NCBI GenBank assembly: GCA_020635205.1
Contig: JACKAE010000002.1
Location: 806,001 to 870,000, forward strand
Reading direction: 5' to 3'
Origin: Ignavibacteria bacterium
GTDB lineage: Bacteria; Bacteroidota; Ignavibacteria; OLB7
DNA length: 64,000 bases
Part shown: one piece after another, positions 51,601 through 59,748 of the stretch
Layout: each line of letters begins with the position of its first letter
Numbering within the stretch: the stretch's first letter is position 1
Position numbers and translations under genes: made by a program
Notes under the pieces: model-generated
What the model saw: only the letters and a program-made list of their open reading frames with translations
Database searches by the model: none
Told to the model about the DNA's origin: nothing

Positions 51601-53077
51601 GTTGCCTGATGACTCCGCTATTATATCTCTACGCTTTCAGCCGAACCAAGCCGGGAGTTCGATTGAACGAATCCGAATTGTGACATCTCCATGCCAAGAT
51701 ACTGTCGACCTTGAACTGCGGGGGACAATTGATGGAGTTGTTCCCAAGGGAGATCAGGACAGCATAACATTCGCACCACAACTTGCTTGCAATCCTGCTA
51801 ATGTATCGTCCGACACGTTAGCACTCTCTTGGAGCGGAACAACAATAGATCCTGTACGGGTCAAATCTATCCAGCTTCGCGTTAGTGGTGATGAGATTAG
51901 GTTGCTCGACTCAGCCCTCTTAGTAGGTGCTGAAGTGCCAGATGGTGGATCGCTTCGGCTTCCACTCCGATTTGCAGCTACCACTGCCGGTGAATATCAC
52001 GACACACTCGAGGTTGTTCTCGAACCATGCTTAGATACACTCCTGTTCCCCCTTCGTGGTGAGTCAGTTGAGCCAAACCTTATCGTCAGTTCAGGTCTCT
52101 TCCCGAACCCTGTTCCAGTGAATTCGGTTGCGTCACGTTTTTTGAACATCACAAACAACTCACTGGTTCCTCTCGACCTAAATTTTAGTTCACTCCCTAT
52201 GCCCCCATTCGAGTTGGATTTGTCGAACATCAACTTCCCGGTCAGACTCGAACCGGGAGAACTTCTCTCTATTCCCGTAACATTCAAGCCAACAAGCGTT
52301 GGGGAAGTCACCGACTCCACTCTGCTTCTCTTGACAAATGGTTGTGACTACACCCGAACAATCTTGTTGAGAGGGACTGGCGCTCTTGATGAAGAGAAGG
52401 TTGAATTTTGCATCAGAGGACTTTACTCCAATCCGGGGCATAATGGTGATACTGTAGAGATAGAGATCGAAACGGAAGCGAAGGTGTTGAAAGGTGGCCC
52501 GGTTGATCTTGATTTCTTTGTCCGCTACGATCCTCGCCGTTTCCAGTACATAACTGCGCCGGGAGGAGATTTGAAACTGTTAGATGAACGTGAGGGGCTT
52601 GTTGTGATAGGTGGCGAGGGGATTGAACAGTTGCCGAATGGTCTCCCCACAATTCGTCTGCGACTACTGGCCGGAGCGTCGCCATTTGCACTTGTAGGAC
52701 TCGACTCTGTCGCTGTGGTGGGGGGGGCTGGGTTGCGCCCAACGTGGTGTGATACCGTTGCCATTGTCACGATCATCGATCGCTGTTTTGTTTCCGGGAT
52801 ATCGCTCGGCAAATTCCCGAACGGCCTCGATAAAATCTCACCAAATCCCGCAAACGGATCGGTAGAGATTACCTTCCAACAGCTTGAGGATGCCCAGACG
52901 ACGCTCACTCTCTATGATGCTTCTGGTCGTGAAGTGCTCCGTCCGTTAGAATCATTTATGCCGGGTGGACGCTACTCAGTTCAGTTCAATGTTGCCGATC
53001 TACCCCCCGGACTCTATCTTTTCCGTATCGAAGCGGGAACTTGGAGCCAGACAGAGCAGTTGTTGATTCGTCGATGA
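48662..53077 (+). CDS. Giant secreted SBBP / choice-of-anchor-D protein with T9SS sorting signal
   Basis: A 1471-residue protein. Signal peptide (to about residue 30, LCSLAAQ); six to seven SBBP-type propeller repeats (about 40-480: GRGITVDKSGNIYIVGVTTSEDIP, YVGGTGDDD, FIGGNGEDT, LGGAGND, LVGGSGDD); then tandem choice-of-anchor-D (ASPM-SPD2-Hydin-like) beta-sandwiches (about 490-1260) marked by repeated LPLKF/VTFSP-NNSG and CD/C-E-T type strands; a cohesin/LamG-like module (about 1265-1370); and a type A T9SS C-terminal domain (about 1390-1471: ISPNPANGSVEITFQ, LPPGLYLFRIEAG). Predicted surface adhesin or scaffold. GTG 48662 gives Arg/Lys before the signal core; ATG 48689 is the alternative. 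A run of eight G (52720-52727) lies just before the sorting domain. Confidence 0.82.
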   Translation: MVKRRQPHRMSLLIVTGFLSLLSLCSLAAQSVPQHRYGSYFGGDRFDRGRGITVDKSGNIYIVGVTTSEDIPTTSNVLSQTYDLVNRSRDIFVAKFDPTGQKLIWGTYVGGTGDDDPVGGVRIGSAGEVIVAGVTTSGNFPVRPGALTSLPPLGTNGFIFALKPDGSDLIWSTFIGGNGEDTVVAFDINVQNELVIVGHSSSTDLPVPTTGSFDSSPNGGIDAFVLRLTSNANAVVSGSYLGGAGNDFASNMRLEPGGATFITGWTISDGFPKTTAASRVGGFDAFALKLRFDHSVLDFGTLVGGSGDDFSRSIAVDRVGNIYITGETTSGDYPDNVGLSSPGSWFATKINALSGGLDYSLYLSSDAVSRGTGIAVDQTGRAVLVGSTASTIFPIIGDGEQTPGLGKRDIAVVRLAPTGLNIEQASVIGGSEDEETAGHFLLTSYGDLYLTGVTRSENFPLTRFPFDSTLNKTSRTESDGYLLIWSLNKRPNLVVPPLHIFDTLACDTVIVDSLYVYNDGNDTLIIDQNFLGTTDGKFTLLEPDDITNIVLPPGDSLLYVIRFSTNGVGFSDNEVLISSTDSLIGKRQISIALRAGRLAQSLQPLPGLVFGQVLVCSDSTIVIPLFNNGRDSVTVLQPTFSSGGDVFSIDQSPTFPLKIPENKSVSLRVTFSPNNSGLFNGQLNVPVAECDFQSLHIPLTGRGEEVSVEGVPDTVLFAPLGFCEKSHDTTFTIRNRSGVNVVLRSGTITGTGFLIGGGGAFPDTLLPNEELILPLKFVPDQEGDFEAKLLLEVQPCDTTYTIVLRGSQSALSLPTVNRDTIDFGRVVSCQNLPLALDSFIQISNPSALPVVLGNITLAPPFELIQCGLSSIPTRVDPNSTVRICLRYAPFNVGVEGQELLIPFRVGSCEDTLRVFLTGEHIIPKLKVDEDVLDIGLLETCTSSHDTSFVLRNNSGQEITIVEGLVTSGLSVLSPSFPHIVLPDDSAIISLRFQPNQAGSSIERIRIVTSPCQDTVDLELRGTIDGVVPKGDQDSITFAPQLACNPANVSSDTLALSWSGTTIDPVRVKSIQLRVSGDEIRLLDSALLVGAEVPDGGSLRLPLRFAATTAGEYHDTLEVVLEPCLDTLLFPLRGESVEPNLIVSSGLFPNPVPVNSVASRFLNITNNSLVPLDLNFSSLPMPPFELDLSNINFPVRLEPGELLSIPVTFKPTSVGEVTDSTLLLLTNGCDYTRTILLRGTGALDEEKVEFCIRGLYSNPGHNGDTVEIEIETEAKVLKGGPVDLDFFVRYDPRRFQYITAPGGDLKLLDEREGLVVIGGEGIEQLPNGLPTIRLRLLAGASPFALVGLDSVAVVGGAGLRPTWCDTVAIVTIIDRCFVSGISLGKFPNGLDKISPNPANGSVEITFQQLEDAQTTLTLYDASGREVLRPLESFMPGGRYSVQFNVADLPPGLYLFRIEAGTWSQTEQLLIRR

Positions 53078-53098
53078 CATTCGTCGAGATAGGGTGAG

Positions 53099-53283
53099 GA
53101 TTGTGGATTGGAGATTTCGGATATCGGATTGTAAGAGTTGTCCAAAGTCTCTATGCTAAATCAAGGGGGAGAGAGATTCCAGTGAGGTTCTACGCCCCTT
53201 TGTATTCTCGATTATAAATCACGTTCCACAATCCCAAATCCGAAATCAATAGTCCAGATTAACCAGTCCGCAATCCCACATCA
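53099..53283. repeat. Inverted heptad-repeat element (family B, two arms)
   Basis: Left arm 53099-53137 is built of GGATTGT, GGATTGG, AGATTTC, GGATATC units; right arm 53227-53283 is built of CAATCCC, AAATCCG, AAATCAA-type units in opposite orientation. The spacer (about 90 bases) includes AAGGGGG and CCCCTTT blocks that can also pair. The right arm ends 16 bases before the acyl-CoA ligase start. Confidence 0.75.
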
Positions 53284-53299
53284 ACAAAGGAATACCACC

Positions 53300-55165
53300 A
53301 TGCCTCTTGTGAATGATTTCTCTACAATTGCAGAGATGTTCCGCGTTGTGACTTCTACTCTTTCGAAGAGCCGCAAAGATGCCTTTATGGTGAAAGAGGG
53401 GGGAGCCTACCGTGGAGTTTCCTACAACACATTCTATCAGGATGTTGAGGCACTATCTCTCGGATTTCGTTCACTTGGTCTTTCGCGGGGCGACCGTCTC
53501 GGCATCATGTCGGAGAATCGACTGGAGTGGATACTAACCGACTTTGCGGCACTCTGCAACGGCATTGCCGACGTACCAGTTTTCCCAATTCTTACACCAG
53601 AACAGATTGCCTACGTTTTCCACGATGCTGAGGTATCGGCCATTGTCTGTTCAAACAAGTTCCAACTCGGTAAACTGTTGAAGGTAGTTGCTCAGATTCC
53701 ATCACTCCACCACATCATTCTCATCCAAGAAGATGCAGCGGAGAATCTTGACCTTTCAACATTGAGCGGAGTGAAAGTTACAACGTTGGGAACAATGATT
53801 TCGGAGGGAAGAAAAATCGCGAAGGCAGTTCCGGGTCAGCTTGACGAGTTGATTGATCGAGTGGAGCCAGACGATCTGTTGACGTTGATTTATACGAGCG
53901 GCACAACGGGCAATCCGAAGGGGGTGATGTTAACGCACCGCAATCTTGTGGCCAATATCAAGGGGGCAACCGATGCAATTCCGATACGTCACGAGACCGA
54001 CGTTGTCCTCAGCTATCTCCCGCTCTGTCACGCTTTCGAGCGGATGGCTGGCTACTATACCTGTTTCGCCTGTGGAGCTACGATTGCCTTCGCTGAGAGT
54101 ATCGACACCTTAATAACAAATCTTGCCGAAGTCCGCCCCACGCTGATGACAACTGTTCCCCGGTTCCTGGAACGGTTTAAGAGTCGTGTAGAGAACCAAG
54201 CAGGCCAGAAATCAGAGCGAGATCAAAAGGTATTTAACTGGGCTGTGGAAGTTGGCCGTAAGAGATTTCGGAAGATTGAGAAGAAGAAGAGAGTTGGCAT
54301 CATGCTAAAGTTGAAGTATGCAATTGCTGATCGCCTTGTCTTCCGAACTATCAGAGAGAGAACAGGAGGGCGTCTCCGCTTCTTCGTCTCCGGTGGGGCT
54401 GCCCTTCCGCGCGATGTTGGTGAATTTATTTTTGCAACTGGGATTAACGTGATCGAGGGTTACGGTCTTACAGAATCTTCCCCAGTAATCTCAGCCAATC
54501 GTCTTGAGAAAGCAAAGCTCGGCACTGTAGGTTTACCTCTCCCGAATGTGGAGGTGCGCATTGCGAAAGATGGTGAGATACTTACTCGTGGCGAACATGT
54601 GATGCGAGGGTACTACAAAGACTTAGCAGGGACAGCCGAAGTGATCGACCCCGAAGGGTGGCTTTCTACTGGAGACATTGGTGAGTTTGATAGAGATGGC
54701 TATCTCCGCATCACCGACCGAAAGAAGCATATCTTTGTCTCATCAGGTGGAAAGAATATTGCTCCCGGGCCGATTGAAGACTTACTCTCTTCGAGTCGGT
54801 TAATTGGGCAGATCATGTTAGTTGGAGATGATCGACCCTATCTCACCGCACTCATCGTTCCCGAGTTCGAGGCGTTGGTAGATATGCTGCGCGAGGAGGG
54901 GGGGCATCCCGGCAAAGCAAACAATGCCGATGCTCGCAAGCAGATGGCTGAATCTGAGAGTACGCTTGGGCTGATCGAAGCCGATATCCGGCGTCTCCAA
55001 CGTCCTCTCTCTGCATTCGAACGTGTGCGTCGTTTTGAGGTGCTTCCAGAGGAGTTCACTGTCGAAAATGGCATGTTAACGCCAACGCTAAAAGTGAAGC
55101 GCAAAGAGGTCATGAAAGTATATGCAGAGTTAATTGAGGGGATGTATGCTGGGGGGGAGGAGTAG
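53300..55165 (+). CDS. Long-chain acyl-CoA synthetase (AMP-forming)
   Basis: ANL-superfamily adenylating enzyme, 621 residues. ATP-binding loop YTSGTTGNPKGVMLTHRNL, acyl/adenylate segment GYGLTESSPVISANR, STGDIGEFDRDGYLRITDRKKHIFVSSGGKNIAPGPIEDLL with the hinge and catalytic Lys region, and a helical C-terminal domain. The length and the lid-like FNWAVEVGRKRFRKIEKKK stretch match the long-chain (FAA1/FadD15-like) subgroup. It activates fatty acids to acyl-CoA for lipid synthesis or beta-oxidation. Start ATG 53300 has AAAGGAATA 8-14 bases upstream. The C-terminus AGGEE is encoded by a run of seven G. Confidence 0.93.
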   Translation: MPLVNDFSTIAEMFRVVTSTLSKSRKDAFMVKEGGAYRGVSYNTFYQDVEALSLGFRSLGLSRGDRLGIMSENRLEWILTDFAALCNGIADVPVFPILTPEQIAYVFHDAEVSAIVCSNKFQLGKLLKVVAQIPSLHHIILIQEDAAENLDLSTLSGVKVTTLGTMISEGRKIAKAVPGQLDELIDRVEPDDLLTLIYTSGTTGNPKGVMLTHRNLVANIKGATDAIPIRHETDVVLSYLPLCHAFERMAGYYTCFACGATIAFAESIDTLITNLAEVRPTLMTTVPRFLERFKSRVENQAGQKSERDQKVFNWAVEVGRKRFRKIEKKKRVGIMLKLKYAIADRLVFRTIRERTGGRLRFFVSGGAALPRDVGEFIFATGINVIEGYGLTESSPVISANRLEKAKLGTVGLPLPNVEVRIAKDGEILTRGEHVMRGYYKDLAGTAEVIDPEGWLSTGDIGEFDRDGYLRITDRKKHIFVSSGGKNIAPGPIEDLLSSSRLIGQIMLVGDDRPYLTALIVPEFEALVDMLREEGGHPGKANNADARKQMAESESTLGLIEADIRRLQRPLSAFERVRRFEVLPEEFTVENGMLTPTLKVKRKEVMKVYAELIEGMYAGGEE

Positions 55166-55513
55166 CTGTCCGTACGGCCGCGCAGCAATGCCCCTTCCGG
55201 AGCGGCTCGGGGATTGGTGGCATATCGAGAGAGGAGTTGTTCGATAGATGTGACCAACCATTTTTCGAAAGTGATGTATCGCAGCCCGTTGAGAGTGAAG
55301 CATCAAAGGGACTTGTGGTTTCTCTCATTTGCCGCATGTATAGTACCGAAAAGATTTTCTGGCACTATCGAATAGTGATGGAAGGCGACCTCACATACTC
55401 TCGCAAACTGACGTTCTACATAGTATACCTGTATCCGTATCTTGCCTTTAGTTGTTATTTCCGTCAAATGCCATTACAACTATATCGCATCTAATTCAAC
55501 AAATCGAATTTCT
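55166..55513. other. Intergenic region without recognised features
   Basis: 348 bases between the acyl-CoA ligase and the small T9SS cargo gene. Open frames here have no signal peptide or domain. No strong hairpin, repeat family member or tRNA was found. It presumably contains the promoter of the downstream gene. Confidence 0.5.
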
Positions 55514-56488
55514 ATGAAACGAATCGGACTTTTTGCCTCGCTCATGATTGTCACCACTTTTTGTGTGACCAACCTCAATCTTTCCGCTCAGTTTCTTTCC
55601 CCCTACCTCTCGCAGAGTGAGGTAGAACGGGCAACGCAAACAGCAAAAGACTCAATTGGCAGTGATGCTCTGTTGATCGGTATTGCAACTCAGGGAGAAA
55701 TTGATCTGAGTGAGCTCTTCCCTGGACTTGTTGAAAAAGGATTTAATAAGGAGAATGGTGAATCAGGTCTGTGGGGATATCTCTTCATGACACCATCTCG
55801 AAGCGACAGTATCGGGGTTGCCGTTGTGAAGTTAGCGTTGGGTGGAACACAAGTGTTTACTGACCGCGAAGGGGAATACGACCAGGAACCCGTAGCGCTC
55901 GACTTGAGCGGAGCTTATTCAGGCAGCGATGCTTTTGCAGCTCAACTGAAGAAGGATGCAATTTTCACAAAGTATACTTCAGATTATCCAAATGAAATCG
56001 CTGACGCCGCCGTTCTGGCATGGCGTCCTGAGGGAGCCGCCGAGGTTGTCCCGAGCACATTCCCAACTGACAAGCCAATTTGGGCAATCTACTATCCGGG
56101 GAATACTGACAATGCAATTCCAGCAATGGGGTGTTTTGTTGCCTCAGGGACAGGGGAGAGCTATTGTATAGTAGTCAACGAGCCTGAGCTTTCCGTCTCG
56201 GATAATTTAGCAAGCCAGGTCGAGAGCATTTCTGTCTCGCCAAATCCAGTTGGTGGTGAGGATCAGGTTGTTATCCGCGTTCGCACGGCGAAGGGAGTAA
56301 CTCCTGACGAAATTGCCCTCTACGACGTAAATGGGCGTGAAGTCCGGTCGCTCGTGAATGTGGCTCAAGTTTCAGCTACGGACGAGTATACAATCACAGT
56401 AAACCTCTCCGATCTCGCTTCAGGCCGATACTACTGCCGTGTTGTAACAGGCGAGGATGTTAGCTCGACTCCAATCGTAGTGGAGTAA
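55514..56488 (+). CDS. Small secreted protein with T9SS sorting signal
   Basis: A 324-residue protein with signal peptide (MKRIGLFASLMIVTTFCVTNLNLSAQ), an unrecognised alpha/beta region (about 30-235, including DSIGSDALLIGIATQGEIDLSELFPG and YLFMTPSRSDSIGVAVVK), and a type A T9SS C-terminal domain (about 240-324: VESISVSPNPVGGEDQVVIRV, LASGRYYCRVVTGED). The segment IGLFASLMI starts at ATG 55514; the frame is open from 55442 but without signal features. Secretion to the cell surface is predicted; biochemical role unknown. Confidence 0.8.
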   Translation: MKRIGLFASLMIVTTFCVTNLNLSAQFLSPYLSQSEVERATQTAKDSIGSDALLIGIATQGEIDLSELFPGLVEKGFNKENGESGLWGYLFMTPSRSDSIGVAVVKLALGGTQVFTDREGEYDQEPVALDLSGAYSGSDAFAAQLKKDAIFTKYTSDYPNEIADAAVLAWRPEGAAEVVPSTFPTDKPIWAIYYPGNTDNAIPAMGCFVASGTGESYCIVVNEPELSVSDNLASQVESISVSPNPVGGEDQVVIRVRTAKGVTPDEIALYDVNGREVRSLVNVAQVSATDEYTITVNLSDLASGRYYCRVVTGEDVSSTPIVVE

Positions 56489-56815
56489 TATCTCCGTTTG
56501 AGCCTAAGAGAAGCTCTTGGTGAACCTTGGCGTTCTTTGTGGTAAAAACCTCCAAGAACACCAAGAAACCACCAAGAACAGATTAAAGCTTTGAAAAATC
56601 TTTCCTCTGGCCGATTTCCGTTGTGCAACGGTTTCACACAGGGGAAACTTCGGGTGAATTGCTTCGGGTGCGTATATTCCTATCCCGATGCCGGTGCGCC
56701 ATCCATAATCGGGTGGCGCACTCCGTTTTTTCGGCATCAATGACAGGACTAACCGCTGCGGCGGATACCCGCAGATTTTCGACACGTCGCCACAAACTTT
56801 TTATAGTTGCGCTTC
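56489..56815. other. Intergenic region with CCAAGAACA-type repeat and a terminator
   Basis: 327 bases. The first part (about 56513-56581) has CTTGGTG, CTTGGCGTTCTTTGTGG and then the complementary CCTCCAAGAACACC, AAGAAACCACCAAGAAC, a palindromic repeat type common in many bacterial genomes. A terminator-like hairpin lies at 56694-56731. The stretch between them (about 56600-56690) has no identified function. Confidence 0.6.
56694..56731 (+). terminator. Terminator-like hairpin upstream of the E1 gene
   Basis: GTGCGCCA (56694-56701) pairs perfectly with TGGCGCAC (56714-56721), followed by TCCGTTTTTT. It is 206 bases after the preceding stop and 85 bases before the E1 dehydrogenase start, so it may end the upstream transcript or act as an attenuator in the E1 leader. 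Confidence 0.75.
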
Positions 56816-59353
56816 ATGGCAGATTTAGAGAGTACAGGAGAGAAGAGTAGAACTTCGCAGCGAACGAGGAGAGGGAATGTTGTGAACAGTTCGAATGGGA
56901 ATGGAGAGAAGAGTAAGTCGAAGAGGAACGTTTCCAGCAGTGCAATTTCCAGCAAAGCAAGTAGTTGGGATCGGGATCAAGTGATCCGCGACTACACAAT
57001 CGCACGCCAAAGTCGCGAGGCAAGTCTGCTGGGACGAAAAGAGGTTCTGACTGGAAAGGCAAAGTTTGGGATTTTCGGAGATGGGAAGGAGATTGCCCAG
57101 CTTGCAATGGCACACGTTTTTAAGCCGGGGGATACACGCTCGGGATATTATCGCGATCAAACCGTGATGCTTGCACTCGGGATTACTACGATTCGCGAGT
57201 TCTTCGCACAGCTCTACGCAAACACTGACGTTGAAGCTGACCCAGCCTCAGCCGGTCGCCAGATGAATGGCCACTTCGCCAACCGACAGTTAAATCCAGA
57301 TGGCTCGTGGAAGAACCAGAAGGAGATGTACAACACCTCTGCCGATGTCTCACCAACTGGCTCACAGATGCCTCGCCTTGTCGGTCTTGCCTACGCATCG
57401 AGACTCTACCGCGAGCTTGATGAACTGAAAGAGTGGGAAGATTACGGGAAGTTCTCCGATAACGGAAACGAAGTTGCATTTGGCACAATCGGCAACGCAA
57501 GTGCTGCCGAGGGAATGTTCTTCGAAGCAGTGAATGCCATTGGAGTGCTGAAATCTCCGGCTGTTATCTCTGTTTGGGATGACGGTTACGGTATCTCCGT
57601 TCCAAACGAGTTCCAGATGACTAAGGGGAGTGTCTCCGAGGTTTTACGTGGATTACAGCGGAAGGAGGGAGATCAATCCGGGTACGATGTCTATGTCGTA
57701 AAGGGGTGGGATTATCCTACACTTGTTGAGACATACCAGAAGGCGACCGAAACTGCTCGCAGAGAACATGTTCCGGCGTTTGTTCACGTTGTGGAGATGA
57801 CACAACCGCAAGGGCACTCTACCTCAGGAAGTCACGAGCGATATAAGAGTCCAGAACGGTTGCAGTGGGAACTCGATTTTGATCCGTTAACTCGGATGCG
57901 GGATTGGATGACTTCTGAGAAACTTGCCACTGCTGAGGAGTTGGATGTAATCGACCAAGATGCTGTCGAATTTGTCCGAGCTGAGCAGTCTGCTGCCTGG
58001 GAAGAATACCTTCAACCGATTGAGAGCGAGGTAGGGCAGGTGCTGGAAATTGTTGATGCAATGGCTGCACAGTCATCTTCAGCTTCTGAGATTAAGAAAG
58101 TGGCTGATGAGCTACGGAATACACGAGGAGCGGTCTATCGAGCCGATGTGATGAAGACCGTTAGTCGTGCTCTAATTGCAGCGCGAGGAGAGAGTGCCGC
58201 GGTGCGTGAACCGCTGATTGCCTTCAAAAGTGCCTATCAGGAGAGGAGTCGCGAACGCTTCAGCAGCCATCTCTACAGTGAATCACAGTGGTCAGCACTT
58301 CGCGTTCAAGAAGTGAAGCCAGAGTATGAGGCAAATCCAGAACGGCTGAAAGGGTTTGAGATCTTAAATCACTGCTTCGATGCTGCTTTGAAGCGCGATC
58401 CACGCATCATTGCCTTCGGTGAAGATGTTGGGAAGTTGGGTGATGTCGATCAAGGATTTGCAGGGTTGCAGGCAAAACATGGTGAGTTGCGCGTAAGCGA
58501 TACCGGCATTCGCGAGGTGACGATTGTTGGGCAGGCAATTGGCATGGCAATGCGAGGACTTCGCCCAATTGCGGAGATACAGTATCTCGACTATCTCCTC
58601 TACGCTCTTCAGATTATGTCGGACGATTTGGCCACTGTGCAGTATAGAACCCGGGGTGGGCAGAAAGCACCGGCAATTATCCGCACTCGTGGACACCGTC
58701 TTGAAGGCATCTGGCACTCCGGTTCTCCAATGGCTGGAATCATCAACTTGGTTCGCGGAATGCACGTGCTCGTTCCCCGCAACATGACACAGGCTGCCGC
58801 CTTCTACAATACGCTCTTGCAGAGTGATGAGCCTGCGTTGTTGGTAGAGGTGCTCAGTGGTTATCGTTCGCGTGAACCACTACCAAACAACATCGACAAG
58901 ATAACGTTGCCCCTCGGCCTACCCGAGGTGATTCGTCAGGGGAGCGATGTTACGATTGTCACCTACGGTGCTTGTTGCCGATTTGCTGATGAAGCTGCCG
59001 ACCTTCTTGCCGGAGTTGGAATCAGCGTAGAGATTGTCGACGTACAGTCGCTTCTACCATTCGATCTTCACGGCATCATTGTAGAATCGTTGAAGAAGAC
59101 GAACCGTATTCTCTTCCTCGACGAAGATGTGCCGGGGGGAACAACAGCCTACATGATGCAGAAGGTTCTCGAAGAACAAGGAGGATGGCGCTGGCTCGAC
59201 TCCGATCCGAAAACGTTGACCGCGCAGGAGCATCGGCCAGCGTATGGAACGGATGGTAGCTATTGGTCGAAGCCATTTGCTGAGCATATCTTCGAGTCAG
59301 TTTACTCTATGATGAACGAGGCAGACCCGAAGAAGTATCCAACCTTCTTTTAA
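56816..59353 (+). CDS. Fused alpha/beta E1 component of a branched-chain-type 2-oxoacid dehydrogenase
   Basis: An 845-residue thiamine-diphosphate enzyme in which the alpha-type (about 50-450) and beta-type (about 510-845) E1 subunits are one chain, as in many Bacteroidota. The alpha half has GKAKFGIFGDGKEIAQLAMAHVF, a TPP region GTIGNASAAEGMFFEAVNAIG and WDDGYGISVPNEFQMTKG, and EMTQPQGHSTSGSHERYKS. The beta half has RIIAFGEDVGKLGDVDQGFAGLQ and TYGACCRFADEAADLL. It should decarboxylate 2-oxo acids (branched-chain or pyruvate) and feed lipoyl E2; no E2 or E3 gene is nearby. In the usual GDG TPP motif the Asp is replaced by Asn227 (GNA). ATG 56816 starts a Ser/Lys-rich tail of about 50 residues before the conserved domain. 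Confidence 0.9.
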   Translation: MADLESTGEKSRTSQRTRRGNVVNSSNGNGEKSKSKRNVSSSAISSKASSWDRDQVIRDYTIARQSREASLLGRKEVLTGKAKFGIFGDGKEIAQLAMAHVFKPGDTRSGYYRDQTVMLALGITTIREFFAQLYANTDVEADPASAGRQMNGHFANRQLNPDGSWKNQKEMYNTSADVSPTGSQMPRLVGLAYASRLYRELDELKEWEDYGKFSDNGNEVAFGTIGNASAAEGMFFEAVNAIGVLKSPAVISVWDDGYGISVPNEFQMTKGSVSEVLRGLQRKEGDQSGYDVYVVKGWDYPTLVETYQKATETARREHVPAFVHVVEMTQPQGHSTSGSHERYKSPERLQWELDFDPLTRMRDWMTSEKLATAEELDVIDQDAVEFVRAEQSAAWEEYLQPIESEVGQVLEIVDAMAAQSSSASEIKKVADELRNTRGAVYRADVMKTVSRALIAARGESAAVREPLIAFKSAYQERSRERFSSHLYSESQWSALRVQEVKPEYEANPERLKGFEILNHCFDAALKRDPRIIAFGEDVGKLGDVDQGFAGLQAKHGELRVSDTGIREVTIVGQAIGMAMRGLRPIAEIQYLDYLLYALQIMSDDLATVQYRTRGGQKAPAIIRTRGHRLEGIWHSGSPMAGIINLVRGMHVLVPRNMTQAAAFYNTLLQSDEPALLVEVLSGYRSREPLPNNIDKITLPLGLPEVIRQGSDVTIVTYGACCRFADEAADLLAGVGISVEIVDVQSLLPFDLHGIIVESLKKTNRILFLDEDVPGGTTAYMMQKVLEEQGGWRWLDSDPKTLTAQEHRPAYGTDGSYWSKPFAEHIFESVYSMMNEADPKKYPTFF

Positions 59354-59392
59354 GCTGCATAGATCAGGTTAATCCGATTCGTTCAAAACGTT

Positions 59393-59430
59393 GAAGGGGG
59401 CAAAGATTTTGCCCCCTTCGCATTTGTTTC
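59393..59430 (+). terminator. Rho-independent terminator of the E1 gene
   Basis: Perfect 12-bp stem GAAGGGGGCAAA (59393-59404) / TTTGCCCCCTTC (59408-59419) with a 3-base loop, followed by GCATTTGTTTCC. Confidence 0.85.
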
Positions 59431-59494
59431 CGGTTCCGCCACTCGATTGTGCCATTTACAAATAAGGAAATCATTGATCGTATTTTCTTTACAG

Positions 59495-59693
59495 CCTTGC
59501 GAGACTCTTCACTCCGCTTCGCTGCGTTCAGAGTGACAGTTCAGGTGTTGTCGAGAACAACCCCACTTGTCATGCTGAAGTCTTCTGAAGCATCTCTGAG
59601 GGACTGTAGAGCATAGTGTTTTTCTCTACAAACCTTGCGAGACTCTTCACTCCGTTCAGAGTGACAGCTGAGGTGTTGTCGTGAACAACCCCA
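59495..59693. repeat. SERSEES-type dispersed repeat, two tandem copies
   Basis: CCTTGCGAGACTCTTCACTC...TTCAGAGTGACAG, then AGGTGTTGTCG...GAACAACCCCAC, occurs at 59495-59566 and again at 59633-59693. Between them is GTCATGCTGAAGTCTTCTGAAG. The minus-strand translation reads CHSERSEESRK, a known artefact of this widespread repeat type, so no gene is called. Confidence 0.75.
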
Positions 59694-59748
59694 CGAGTAA
59701 CAGAAGTGGAGTTGCTGATAGGCCTCTTCCAGAATTGAATCGGTATAA

